Positions 1 through 7,651 of a DNA stretch of 35,261 nucleotides are shown here, one piece after another. Where the stretch lies: positions 1 through 35,261 of the forward strand of contig DLQN01000080.1 in NCBI GenBank assembly GCA_002477595.1. The letters are read 5' to 3'. The first letter of the stretch is position 1; every line of letters starts with the position of its first letter. Position numbers and translations under genes: made by a program. A model generated the notes under the pieces. The model was not told where the DNA came from. It ran no database searches and saw only the letters and a list, made by a program, of their open reading frames with translations. Source of the DNA: Roseivirga sp. UBA7431. Lineage in GTDB: Bacteria > Bacteroidota > Bacteroidia > Cytophagales > Cyclobacteriaceae.

Positions 1-728
1 GCATTCATCAATGCGTCAATTCTTTCGTCTATATCTGGTGTTACACCCACTGCAGCACCAACACGTAGGCGTCCGAACTCATCTTTACATGCATTCGGTC
101 TATCTCTGTTCTTCAGAATATCCTTATAAGTGATCAGTCCAGTTAATTGACCTTTGTCATCTACGATAGGAAGTTTTTCGATTTTGTATTCTTGCAGTAC
201 GCCTTCTGCACCATCCAAGCTGATTCCCATTTTTCCAGTGATGACATTATCCTTAGTCATAATGTCTTTTATAGGAGTAGCCATATTCTTGATAAAGCGC
301 ATGTCACGGTTAGTGATAATGCCTACGAGTTTTTCATTGCTGTCCACTACAGGGATGCCGCCAATTTTATTCTCGCGCATGATCAATTCAGCATCTTTGG
401 CTGTACTATCAACATGCAGTGTGATAGGATCGAGGATCATTCCACTTTGAGAACGCTTTACCTTTCTCACTTGTAGCGCTTGCTGCGCTACCGTCATGTT
501 CTTGTGAATGAATCCAAGACCACCTTCAAGCGCCATAGCAATGGCCAATTGATGTTCCGTAACAGTGTCCATCGCAGCGGAGACCAATGGAATATTCAAT
601 TGAATATTTTTAGTCAACCACGTTTTCGTGTTGGTATCTCTTGGTAAAACTTCTGAATAACCTGGGAGAAGAAGCACATCATCGTATGTAAGTGCTTCGA
701 AAAGGAATTTGCTTGAATCTAGTGGCAT
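1..728 (-). CDS. guaB: IMP dehydrogenase, N-terminal part (cut by window edge)
   Basis: Catalyses NAD-dependent oxidation of IMP to XMP, the committed step of GMP synthesis, in the cytosol. The roughly 242 visible residues start MPLDSSKFLFEALTYDD, then LLLPGYSEVLP and VSAAMDTVTE, the classic IMPDH barrel entry. They continue with GLGFIHKNM and the inserted pair of CBS (Bateman) modules at about residues 95-205, including GGIPVVDSNEKLVGIITNRD and EKLPIVDDKGQLTGLIT. The frame ends inside the barrel at about GRLRVGAAVGV and DERIDALMN, before the catalytic Cys loop, which lies outside the window. The ATG at 728 is the only start that matches the family. A TAnnTTTG box sits 32 bp upstream, so the gene probably has its own promoter, separate from the aminotransferase behind it. 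Confidence 0.97.
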   Translation of the reverse strand, partial: MPLDSSKFLFEALTYDDVLLLPGYSEVLPRDTNTKTWLTKNIQLNIPLVSAAMDTVTEHQLAIAMALEGGLGFIHKNMTVAQQALQVRKVKRSQSGMILDPITLHVDSTAKDAELIMRENKIGGIPVVDSNEKLVGIITNRDMRFIKNMATPIKDIMTKDNVITGKMGISLDGAEGVLQEYKIEKLPIVDDKGQLTGLITYKDILKNRDRPNACKDEFGRLRVGAAVGVTPDIDERIDALMN

Positions 729-759
729 GGCAAATAAATAAGTGGCTTTATTTGCGGGA

Positions 760-767
760 CAAAAGTA
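760..767 (-). promoter_or_regulatory. Bacteroidota -7 promoter box of guaB
   Basis: Read on the minus strand the bases are TACTTTTG, matching TAnnTTTG. A TTG lies about 16 bp further upstream, a little closer than the usual 19-21. The expected transcript start is about 25 bases before the guaB ATG. The assignment rests on pattern and position only. Confidence 0.5.
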
Positions 768-871
768 CAGAGATTGACTGATTCAAAAAATTGCTAGGCC
801 TATTTATTTTTTAAGAACTGTCTATTAGCCTATAGACCTGTTCATATAGTCAAGTCATCTTGTCCGTTTTA

Positions 872-2032
872 TTAAGCACGATCCATCACCTTAAAGCTAT
901 CTACTAATCTTTCAAGGTCACTTTCAAGATTATATAGGTTTGGAGAGATCCGAATCGAATTACCTCGAATGGAAACGAATATTTTTCTTTCCGCGAACTG
1001 CTTCTTGATTTCTTCCATGTCCATATGGTTCGGCAATCTAAGTCCGAAAAGATGGCGTCCTCTATATTCGTCTGCTTCTATCTGAACACCTAATTCCTTT
1101 AATTCCTTGATGTAAGGTGATGTCAGTTTTTCACAATAGTCTTGAATGTTTTGTGGCCCCCATTCATTTACCTGTGAAATGGCTTTTGTAAGCATGGGGG
1201 TTAAGATAAAGTTGGCGCTTTCACCTACCTCATATCGAATTGAGCCAGGTTGATATTGCTCTTGGTAGTTGATCAGGTTGCCGAAGTCTTCGCTATTCAA
1301 GCGATTCATCCAATTGTTCTCAATTGGATTACCGTCTTGAAAGTACTCACCAAAATAGGAAACTCCAGAGGCATAGGGTCCCATCATCCATTTGTAACCT
1401 GCGGCTACTACTGCATCTGGTCTAAAATCCGCTACGCTAAACGGTAATGCTCCGATGGACTGTGTTCCGTCAATGACCAAAATGGCGCCTACTTCATCAG
1501 CTCTTTGACGGATAGCTGCTAAATCGAATTTGGTACCGTCAGCCCAATGCACATGGCCAGTGGCAATCATTTTTGTGTTGCTGTCGATAGCTTCTAATAA
1601 TAACTCATTCCATTTTTTACCACGACCTTCAATCATATCAGGAGCGGCAACTACTTTGAGGGTAATGCCTTTTTCTTTCGAAAGTGCATCCCAAGCATAG
1701 AAGTTGCTTGGAAATTGTTCCTCAGCGATTACAATATTATCGCCTTTACCTGCTTTTAAGTTTTTGGCCACATTGGCTAGTGCATAAGAAACTGATGGTG
1801 TGATGGCGCACGATCTTTCGGATGGTGCATCGATCAGTTTAGCAAACTCCGTTCTTAATGCACTAGTAGTAGAGAAAAAGCTCTCAGGCTTATTGGAACT
1901 CGGGTCATCTTTAGCGTATATGGCATGAACTCCAATTTCTGCTACAGACTTAAGCATAGGGGACATATAGCTACAATTCAAATAAGAAATGTCGTCCGGT
2001 AGGTTGAAGAGGTGTCTTTGGTTTTCTAGCAT
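872..2032 (-). CDS. Class V aminotransferase (cysteine desulfurase-like PLP enzyme)
   Basis: A 386-residue fold-type I PLP enzyme of the aminotransferase class V / NifS-like group. Visible landmarks are the N-terminal DDISYLNCSYMSPML, the cofactor-stacking part ATGHVHWADGTKFDL, the cofactor Asp in AILVIDGTQSIGA, and the Schiff-base Lys in VVAAGYKWMMGPYASG at about residue 215. The mobile Cys loop of true cysteine desulfurases (R-S-G-x-x-C) is not evident near the C-terminus, so IscS/SufS activity is unlikely; a small-molecule aminotransferase or lyase is more plausible. The substrate cannot be read from the sequence. The gene follows the thioredoxin-like gene with 1 base between stop and start, so the two are probably co-transcribed. 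Confidence 0.85.
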   Translation of the reverse strand: MLENQRHLFNLPDDISYLNCSYMSPMLKSVAEIGVHAIYAKDDPSSNKPESFFSTTSALRTEFAKLIDAPSERSCAITPSVSYALANVAKNLKAGKGDNIVIAEEQFPSNFYAWDALSKEKGITLKVVAAPDMIEGRGKKWNELLLEAIDSNTKMIATGHVHWADGTKFDLAAIRQRADEVGAILVIDGTQSIGALPFSVADFRPDAVVAAGYKWMMGPYASGVSYFGEYFQDGNPIENNWMNRLNSEDFGNLINYQEQYQPGSIRYEVGESANFILTPMLTKAISQVNEWGPQNIQDYCEKLTSPYIKELKELGVQIEADEYRGRHLFGLRLPNHMDMEEIKKQFAERKIFVSIRGNSIRISPNLYNLESDLERLVDSFKVMDRA

Positions 2033-2033
2033 G

Positions 2034-2561
2034 TTATTTCAATATTTTCTCAAATGCCTGTTCGAACGATACTTCAGGCTCCTCTAATATGCGGGCTATT
2101 TCCACTCCATCACGCATCAATATGATGGTCGGTGTATTTTTTATATTGTAGCTTTCCTCTCTTCCTATTTGGCTCTTTTTATTCACATCAACTCCATAGA
2201 GTTCGAGCTGGTCGTAGATACCTAATTCCTCGCAAACGCGGATCAGACGAGGAATTTCGCGATTACTATCGTGACACCAAGTTCCCATAAAGGCTAAGAT
2301 TTTTAATCCTTTTAGTTGCTTACGCTTTATGTTTTTGAGCGCATCGGTATCTATTAGGTAAGTCTTATAATTGGTATTAAACCAAACCTTATAAGGCATC
2401 TTTTGAAGGCCCTCTTTTGTAATGGGACCGTTAAGGATTTTATCTATATACTCCGAAACGCTTTCAGTTTCAACATTATAATTTTTCTCTTGTGCGGACG
2501 TGGCAAGAGGAAAAACGATCAAGAGAATAATGAGAACAATAAGGGCTTTATACATTTCCAT
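2034..2561 (-). CDS. Secreted/periplasmic thioredoxin-fold protein with a single active-site Cys
   Basis: A 175-residue protein with an N-terminal signal sequence (hydrophobic run ALIVLIILLIVFPLATSAQ, probable cleavage after AQ) and a thioredoxin fold at about residues 75-170. The active-site region reads GTWCHDSNREIPRL, so the usual C-x-x-C is C-x-x-S here. The later VDVNKKSQIGREESYNIKN and cis-Pro segment NTPTIILMRDG fit the thioredoxin fold. With one Cys it cannot cycle as a normal disulfide reductase; it may act as a monothiol exchange factor or serve another role. Start codons at 2561 and 2555 (MYKALIV) are both possible. The aminotransferase follows immediately, and the gene diverges from pnuC across a gap of about 50 bases. 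Confidence 0.8.
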   Translation of the reverse strand: MEMYKALIVLIILLIVFPLATSAQEKNYNVETESVSEYIDKILNGPITKEGLQKMPYKVWFNTNYKTYLIDTDALKNIKRKQLKGLKILAFMGTWCHDSNREIPRLIRVCEELGIYDQLELYGVDVNKKSQIGREESYNIKNTPTIILMRDGVEIARILEEPEVSFEQAFEKILK

Positions 2562-2579
2562 AAGGCATGGTTTGAGTCA

Positions 2580-2608
2580 TTGAAATATACTGATTAATCC
2601 TATATTTG
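2580..2608 (+). promoter_or_regulatory. Promoter of pnuC
   Basis: A TTG at 2580-2582 and TATATTTG at 2601-2608 are separated by 18 bases, an almost ideal Bacteroidota -33/-7 pair. The predicted transcript start (about 2612-2616) falls on or next to the ATG at 2614, so the mRNA would be leaderless or nearly so. Confidence 0.6.
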
Positions 2609-2613
2609 GCGCC

Positions 2614-3252
2614 ATGCAATTCAATGAGATATGGCAAGACATAGTCTCAAATATCAATCAATTTGATTTTTGGGGTATCGTTGCTTTTGTTTCTGGCATC
2701 CTTGCAGTTATCTATCTCATCAAAGAGAGTATATGGACATGGCCTCTTGGGATTATCTATACACTTATCTCAGTAGTCGTGTTTTATCAGTCAAGGCTGT
2801 ATGGCGATTTGCTCCTACACATCTTCTATTTAGTACTTAATGGGTATGGTTGGTATTATTGGAGCAAAGGTGGAGCAAAAGCTGAGGGTAATATTCAGGT
2901 CACCCATTCGACCATCAGATCAATGGTTGTGACAATAGGGATTACTGTTTTAGGGGTGATTGTTTTTGCTGAAATGTTGATTGCAATACCAACTGTTTTT
3001 GAAGGTGCTGATCCACCTGCTCTGCCTTACTGGGATAGTACAACCTCGGTGCTCAGTGTCGCAGGTATGTGGTTGACCACGCGTAAGAAGATCGATAACT
3101 GGTACTACTGGTTTGTGGTTGATATATTGGCTACAGGAATTTATTTCTACAAAGGACTGTATTTCTATTCTGCCCTTTACCTGGTTTACATCGGTATGGC
3201 AGTAGCAGGTTATTTGGCTTGGAAAAAATCTATGAAGTCTTCTGCACCATGA
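2614..3252 (+). CDS. PnuC-family vitamin-precursor permease (possibly thiamine-specific PnuT)
   Basis: A 212-residue inner-membrane protein with about seven hydrophobic helices. It carries PnuC hallmarks: the early aromatic helix WGIVAFVSGILAVIYLIKES, WPLGIIYTLISVVVFYQSRL, YLVLNGYGWYYWSKGG, and the late WYYWFVVDILATGIYFYKGL. PnuC proteins move nicotinamide riboside; relatives named PnuT move thiamine and PnuX move riboflavin. In Bacteroidota, PnuC homologues beside TPP-riboswitch receptors are generally assigned to thiamine. Here a TPP riboswitch and receptor lie 0.6 kb downstream, so thiamine transport is my preferred inference, but the sequence alone does not settle the substrate. The stop overlaps the next start by ATGA (3249-3252), implying translational coupling to the kinase gene. 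Confidence 0.85.
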   Translation: MQFNEIWQDIVSNINQFDFWGIVAFVSGILAVIYLIKESIWTWPLGIIYTLISVVVFYQSRLYGDLLLHIFYLVLNGYGWYYWSKGGAKAEGNIQVTHSTIRSMVVTIGITVLGVIVFAEMLIAIPTVFEGADPPALPYWDSTTSVLSVAGMWLTTRKKIDNWYYWFVVDILATGIYFYKGLYFYSALYLVYIGMAVAGYLAWKKSMKSSAP

Positions 3253-3758
3253 TTTCAGTCGCAATAGTTGGCCCCGAAAGCACAGGCAAGAGCACGCTTA
3301 CTAAGTCATTGTCTGAGCACTATCAAACCATTTGGTCAGAAGAGTATGCACGGGAATATTTGACTGCATTAGAAAGGCCTTATGAACAGTCGGATCTACT
3401 TGAGATTGCCAAGGGCCAATTGGAAATAGCAGATAAGGTCACAATGAAGTCAAATTCAATTGTGTTTCACGATACTGATCTACTTGTCATAAAAGTTTGG
3501 AGTGAATTTAAGTATGGAGATTGCGATCCTTGGATTATTAAGCAATTTGAGCTGAACAAGGCAGATCTCTATCTCCTAACTGACTTTAATATCCCCTACG
3601 AAGAAGATCCTCTTCGTGAAAATCCAGAACAGAGAAGAGAACTCTTCGAAATATATCAGCAAGAACTCATTAAGAGTGGGGCTAACTATCAGATTGTCAA
3701 GGGTGACTTGCCTAACAGGCTAAATCAGAGTGTTGGTTACATCAATCTTATGCGCTAA
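3249..3758 (+). CDS. NadR-like P-loop kinase (ribosylnicotinamide-kinase-type ATPase)
   Basis: A 169-residue cytosolic P-loop protein resembling the C-terminal nicotinamide-riboside-kinase domain of NadR (AAA_28 type). The Walker A is GPESTGKSTL at about residue 8, followed by SEEYAREYL, the FHDTDLLVIKVWSEF segment and the lid-like part EDPLRENPEQRRELF. The NMN adenylyltransferase and HTH domains of full NadR are absent. I chose the ATG at 3249 because it overlaps the pnuC stop as ATGA and puts the P-loop at the usual distance from the N-terminus; an in-frame ATG at 3219 lies inside pnuC. Kinase-plus-permease pairs trap an imported nucleoside or vitamin by phosphorylation. With the thiamine context here the substrate could be thiamine or nicotinamide riboside. 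Confidence 0.82.
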   Translation: MISVAIVGPESTGKSTLTKSLSEHYQTIWSEEYAREYLTALERPYEQSDLLEIAKGQLEIADKVTMKSNSIVFHDTDLLVIKVWSEFKYGDCDPWIIKQFELNKADLYLLTDFNIPYEEDPLRENPEQRRELFEIYQQELIKSGANYQIVKGDLPNRLNQSVGYINLMR

Positions 3759-3784
3759 ACCGCATCGCGATTCCAATATCTTCT

Positions 3785-3792
3785 TAACTTTG
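3785..3792 (+). promoter_or_regulatory. -7 promoter box driving the TPP-riboswitch transcript
   Basis: TAACTTTG matches TAnnTTTG. The expected transcript start about 5-8 bases downstream coincides with the beginning of the riboswitch aptamer, which supports the call. No clear TTG -33 element is seen. Confidence 0.55.
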
Positions 3793-3796
3793 CCCT

Positions 3797-3898
3797 CATT
3801 AGGGGGGTGCCTATTTCCAGAACATTCGGAATTAAATAAAGGCTGAGATTATACCCATTGAACCTGATGCAGATAATGCTGTCGCAGGGAGGTATGGT
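3797..3898 (+). promoter_or_regulatory. TPP (THI-box) riboswitch aptamer
   Basis: All conserved THI-box blocks are present in order: GGGGTGCC, then a P3/P3a stem (CCTATTT pairing with AAATAAAGG, tip CC..GG), CTGAGA at 3843-3848, ACCC, then GAACCTGATGCAGATAATGC and GCAGGGA. This is the sensor for thiamine pyrophosphate in mRNA. It precedes a TonB-dependent receptor gene, with 63 bases between aptamer and ATG. High TPP should lower receptor synthesis. See the competing hairpins at 3913-3956 for the probable expression platform. Confidence 0.96.
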
Positions 3899-3912
3899 AA
3901 AACAAAAGGAAG

Positions 3913-3956
3913 GAAAAGCTACCCCTTAGCTTTTCTAAGTTTAACCATTAAAAGCT
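3913..3956 (+). promoter_or_regulatory. Probable riboswitch expression platform with two mutually exclusive hairpins
   Basis: GAAAAGCTA (3913-3921) pairs perfectly with TAGCTTTTC (3927-3935) around a CCCCT loop. The same AGCTTTT (3928-3934) can instead pair with a second AAAAGCT at 3950-3956, which ends 5 bases before the ATG at 3962. The first hairpin would leave the start region free and the second would cover it. No U-tract follows, so control of translation seems more likely than of transcription. The folding was read by eye and not computed. Confidence 0.5.
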
Positions 3957-3961
3957 TATTC

Positions 3962-6418
3962 ATGAGAAAAATTATTGTGATGTCAGCATTGCTGTTGACA
4001 TCGTTGAGTGTATTTGCACAATACACCATCAAAGGAAAGGTAACTGATGCCGAAACTGGTCAGGCCTTGCAAGGAGCAAATGTGTTATTAGTTAATAGCA
4101 CGCAAGGTATGCCAACAAATGAACAAGGAGAATTCTCCTTGACCGATTTGGTAGCAGGAGAGTATAAGTTGGTCATTAGAATGATTGGTTATGCCAATTA
4201 TGAGCGTTCGATTGACTTGAAAGGTGATGTTGACTTGAACATTTCACTCAACAGGAAAACCACCAGTTTATCCGATGTAATTGTAACCGGAACGCGTGCC
4301 ACAGAGAAGACGCCTACTACTTTTACCACTATAACTGGTGAAGAGATCAAGAAGCAGAATCTAGGGCAAGACTTGCCTTTTTTACTGAATTGGACACCTT
4401 CGGTGGTAACTACTTCAGATGCTGGAGCAGGTATCGGTTATACGGGTATTCGTATTAGAGGAAGCGATGCGACAAGGATTAATGTGACCATCAATGGTAT
4501 TCCTATCAACGATTCGGAATCCCAAGGCGTATTTTGGGTAAATACTCCAGATATCGCTTCATCGGCTGCCGACATTCAAGTACAGCGGGGCGTAGGTACA
4601 TCAACTAACGGAGCTGGAGCTTTTGGAGGGTCCATTAATATCTTGACCAATGGCCTTAGTCAAGAAGCGAGAGCAGAAGTAAATACCAGTGTTGGTTCAT
4701 TCAATACCCAGAAGTACAATGCCATTTTCTCAACAGGGTTGTTAAAGGATCGTTGGGCATTTGAAGGTAGATTATCACAGATTACATCAGATGGTTTTGT
4801 AGATCGAGCTTCGTCAGACTTGCAGTCTTATTATCTATCAGGAGGATATTTCGGAAAGAAGACCAGTGTGAAGTTTATCACTTTCGGAGGTGACGAAGTG
4901 ACCTATCAGAGTTGGTACGGGACACCGGAAGCTCGTTTGAGAAACGATGCCGCTGGAATCGAAGCAGTCATAGCTAATAATGGTTTCACAGCATCTCAAG
5001 CCGATAATTTAAGGAATTCAGGTCGCAGTTATAACTTCTATGAATACGACAACCAGGTGGATGACTATGGTCAAGATCATTATCAACTCCATATGGCACA
5101 CAAGTTTAATACGAACTTGAATTTGACCGTTGCGGGCCACTATACTAAAGGAGGAGGGTTCTTTGAAGAGTTTAGAAATGATGATGACCTAGCCGATTAT
5201 GGTATTGCAGATGTAGTGCTCGGAGGTACTACTATTTCAAGTTCAGATTTGATCAGAAGACGTTGGTTAGACAATGACTTTTATGGTGTCGTGTATGATT
5301 TAAACTATTCAACAGACAAGATTGATGCGACTTTTGGAGGAGGGGTCAACAAATACATTGGCGATCATTTCGGTGAAGTAATTTGGGCCAGGTTCTCAGG
5401 CGATAGTGACATACGGGATCGATACTATGAAAGTCGTTCTGAGAAAGTCGACTTTAACTCATACCTCAAAATGAACTATCAGGCCAATGAGAAGCTCAAC
5501 ATCTTTGGAGATTTACAATACCGTACCGTGGATTACAAGGGCATAGGCGTAGACAATGATCTTCGCCAGATAGATTTTGACAAGAATTTCAATTTCTTCA
5601 ACCCGAAAGTTGGCGCTAGCTATCAATTGAATAATAATGCGAATCTCTATGCATCATTTGCCATTGGTAACAAAGAGCCGAATAGATCTGATATCATCGA
5701 TGCAGCACCGGGTGTTGATCCACAGCATGAGACACTCAATAACCTAGAAATAGGTTATAAACGTCAGTCTTCAACTGGATCTTTTGAGTTCAATTACTAT
5801 TTGATGGACTACAAGAACCAGTTAGTGTTGACAGGGGAAGTAAATGATGTAGGAGCAGGTATCAGAACGAATGTGGCAGATAGTTACCGAATGGGTATTG
5901 AGCTTTCTGGTGTTATGAAGTTAACGAAAGGACTCTTCTGGTCAGCGAATGTGGCGTTGAGTCAGAATCGAATTAACGCTTTTGATGAGATTATTTTTGA
6001 CTATGGAGCTGCTTTTGATGAGTTTAATGAGGTTAGAACCACTTTTACAGACACTGACATTAGTTTTTCTCCAAGTGTCGTGGCGGGTAGCCAGTTGTCA
6101 TTTATCCCTACTTCAGGTATTGAAATTGCCCTGCTATCTAAATATGTGGGAGAGCAATTCTTGGATAATACATCTAGTGATAGCCGAAAAATAGATGCCT
6201 TTTTTGTGAATGATTTGCGTATCAACTATGCTTTTGAAACTAAAACCATCAAAGAAGTATCGATCAACCTATTAGTCAATAATATTCTGAATTTGGAGTA
6301 TGAGTCTAATGGCTATACTTTCGGCTACTTTGGAGGTCAATCGTTTGAAGTAAGGGAGAATTATTTCTATCCTCAAGCAGGAACTAACTTCCTTTTATCA
6401 CTTGGTCTTTCATTTTAA
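3962..6418 (+). CDS. TonB-dependent outer-membrane receptor under TPP control (candidate thiamine receptor)
   Basis: An 818-residue protein with a signal peptide (MRKIIVMSALLLTSLSVFAQ) and a carboxypeptidase-regulatory-like beta domain at about 21-100 (TIKGKVTDAETGQALQGANV). The plug domain at about 108-230 includes DVIVTGTRATEKTPTTF, IRIRGSDATRINVTINGIP and QVQRGVGTSTNGAGAFGG. A 22-strand-type barrel follows, ending in FLLSLGLSF with the terminal Phe used by the BAM complex. It imports a substrate across the outer membrane with energy from TonB-ExbBD. The TPP riboswitch directly upstream marks it as a transporter for thiamine, its phosphates or a precursor. It is not followed by a SusD partner, which fits a vitamin-type receptor. 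A strong terminator follows, so it forms a single-gene transcription unit. Confidence 0.92.
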   Translation: MRKIIVMSALLLTSLSVFAQYTIKGKVTDAETGQALQGANVLLVNSTQGMPTNEQGEFSLTDLVAGEYKLVIRMIGYANYERSIDLKGDVDLNISLNRKTTSLSDVIVTGTRATEKTPTTFTTITGEEIKKQNLGQDLPFLLNWTPSVVTTSDAGAGIGYTGIRIRGSDATRINVTINGIPINDSESQGVFWVNTPDIASSAADIQVQRGVGTSTNGAGAFGGSINILTNGLSQEARAEVNTSVGSFNTQKYNAIFSTGLLKDRWAFEGRLSQITSDGFVDRASSDLQSYYLSGGYFGKKTSVKFITFGGDEVTYQSWYGTPEARLRNDAAGIEAVIANNGFTASQADNLRNSGRSYNFYEYDNQVDDYGQDHYQLHMAHKFNTNLNLTVAGHYTKGGGFFEEFRNDDDLADYGIADVVLGGTTISSSDLIRRRWLDNDFYGVVYDLNYSTDKIDATFGGGVNKYIGDHFGEVIWARFSGDSDIRDRYYESRSEKVDFNSYLKMNYQANEKLNIFGDLQYRTVDYKGIGVDNDLRQIDFDKNFNFFNPKVGASYQLNNNANLYASFAIGNKEPNRSDIIDAAPGVDPQHETLNNLEIGYKRQSSTGSFEFNYYLMDYKNQLVLTGEVNDVGAGIRTNVADSYRMGIELSGVMKLTKGLFWSANVALSQNRINAFDEIIFDYGAAFDEFNEVRTTFTDTDISFSPSVVAGSQLSFIPTSGIEIALLSKYVGEQFLDNTSSDSRKIDAFFVNDLRINYAFETKTIKEVSINLLVNNILNLEYESNGYTFGYFGGQSFEVRENYFYPQAGTNFLLSLGLSF

Positions 6419-6436
6419 AAGACTTTATGAATTATA

Positions 6437-6469
6437 AAAAGGGACACTCTAAATGGGTGTCCCTTTTTT
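6437..6469 (+). terminator. Intrinsic terminator after the TonB receptor
   Basis: AAAAGGGACAC (6437-6447) pairs perfectly with GTGTCCCTTTT (6457-6467), and the T run continues to 6469. The hairpin lies 18 bases after the receptor stop. Confidence 0.93.
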
Positions 6470-6497
6470 GTTGATTTCACTAAGTGGCTAGATTCTA

Positions 6498-6511
6498 TGC
6501 AAACGTTTACA
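6498..6511 (+). promoter_or_regulatory. LacI-type operator upstream of the ROK kinase
   Basis: TGCAAACGTTTACA matches the window-wide palindrome TGCAAACGTTTGCA at 13 of 14 positions. It lies about 140 bases before the ROK gene. No TAnnTTTG box is found at the spacing (about 43 bp) seen for the other sites, so the promoter it serves is not located. Confidence 0.6.
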
Positions 6512-6649
6512 GAGAAAAGAACACCCGTTAAGAAAAGCAGGTCAATCTATTTCGGATATTGAATAATCTTAAGTGTCTACATAGTGATTTTTTGATACGC
6601 ATTTGGTAAAATATGGCCAACTAATGCGCTTTTATAGAGCATAAGTACA

Positions 6650-7648
6650 ATGAGGGAAACAGCAATTGGAATAGATATCGGAGGAACATTTACCAAATTT
6701 GGTTTGGTGGATGTGGAAGGGAATGTCCTAATGGAAGGATCAATTCCTACTTATATCCACGAGACAATTGAGCCTTTTCTGGTCGCCTTGAGCCAAGCCA
6801 TCAATAAGGGTCTTGACGAGGTAACTGATCCTTTTGAAATTATTGGAATTGGTATTGGTGCGCCAAATGGTAACTACTATAAGGGCACGATTGAGCATGC
6901 GCCAAATCTAAATTGGAAAGGGATTGTACCTTTCATCGATCTGTTCAGTAAATACTTTGACCTACCGATGGTCTTAACCAATGATGCTAATGCAGCGGCA
7001 ATTGGCGAAAAGGTGTTTGGTGGTGCGAAGGACATGAACGACTTTATCGTGGTAACCCTTGGTACTGGACTTGGTTCGGGCTTGGTTACGCGAGGCAAAC
7101 TTATTTATGGCCATGATGGTTTGGCAGGAGAACTGGGTCATACCAACGTTTATCCTGACGGACGAGAGTGTAACTGCGGTAAACGTGGTTGCCTAGAGAC
7201 ATATGCTTCTGCTTCAGGGATTAAAAGAACTGTTTTTAAGTTACTGGCTACCAATAATGTGGCCACGCCTTTACGATCATATACTTATGAGTCGCTAACA
7301 GCAAAAAAGATCACAGAAATGGCCCTAGCCGGTGACCCAATTGCGCTAGAGGCATATGATTATACTTCAGACATTCTTGGGTTGAAGTTGGCTGATGCTG
7401 CTGCTGTAACTAGCCCAGAAGCGATCTTCCTTTTTGGAGGCCTAGCCAAGGCTGGTGATATCATTGTGGAGGCTACTAAGAAGTCATTTAACGAATACCT
7501 TTACCCAGGTTACAAGGGTAAAATCAAAATCAAATTGTCTAAGTTAATGGATAAAAATGCTGCCGTTTTAGGTGCAAGTGCACTTGTTTGGAGCGAAATT
7601 GCGAACAGCGATGTTATCCGAGTGCCACAACAGGCACGCGCAATTTAG
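6650..7648 (+). CDS. ROK-family sugar kinase (probable glucokinase)
   Basis: A 332-residue cytosolic ROK kinase. The phosphate loop IGIDIGGTFTKFGLVD starts at residue 6. The sugar-binding TNDANAAAIGE is at about residue 108, the second nucleotide motif GTGLGSG at about 138, and the ROK signature with GLAGELGH and the zinc-binding CNCGKRGCLE at about 158-182. The C-terminal half closes with LFGGLAKAGD. ROK proteins with this arrangement and no HTH domain are usually glucokinases or related hexokinases. The LacI-type operator upstream, shared with the maltodextrin operon, supports phosphorylation of glucose released from maltodextrins. Only 3 bases separate the stop from the TPK-like gene, so the two are probably co-transcribed. 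The ATG at 6650 places the P-loop at the normal distance from the N-terminus. Confidence 0.88.
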   Translation: MRETAIGIDIGGTFTKFGLVDVEGNVLMEGSIPTYIHETIEPFLVALSQAINKGLDEVTDPFEIIGIGIGAPNGNYYKGTIEHAPNLNWKGIVPFIDLFSKYFDLPMVLTNDANAAAIGEKVFGGAKDMNDFIVVTLGTGLGSGLVTRGKLIYGHDGLAGELGHTNVYPDGRECNCGKRGCLETYASASGIKRTVFKLLATNNVATPLRSYTYESLTAKKITEMALAGDPIALEAYDYTSDILGLKLADAAAVTSPEAIFLFGGLAKAGDIIVEATKKSFNEYLYPGYKGKIKIKLSKLMDKNAAVLGASALVWSEIANSDVIRVPQQARAI

Positions 7649-7651
7649 ACC

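Noticed and set aside
820..837. Hairpin GTCTAT/ATAGAC after the aminotransferase stop (minus strand).
   Set aside because: The stem is only 6 bp, A/T-rich and without a directly following T run, too weak to call a terminator.
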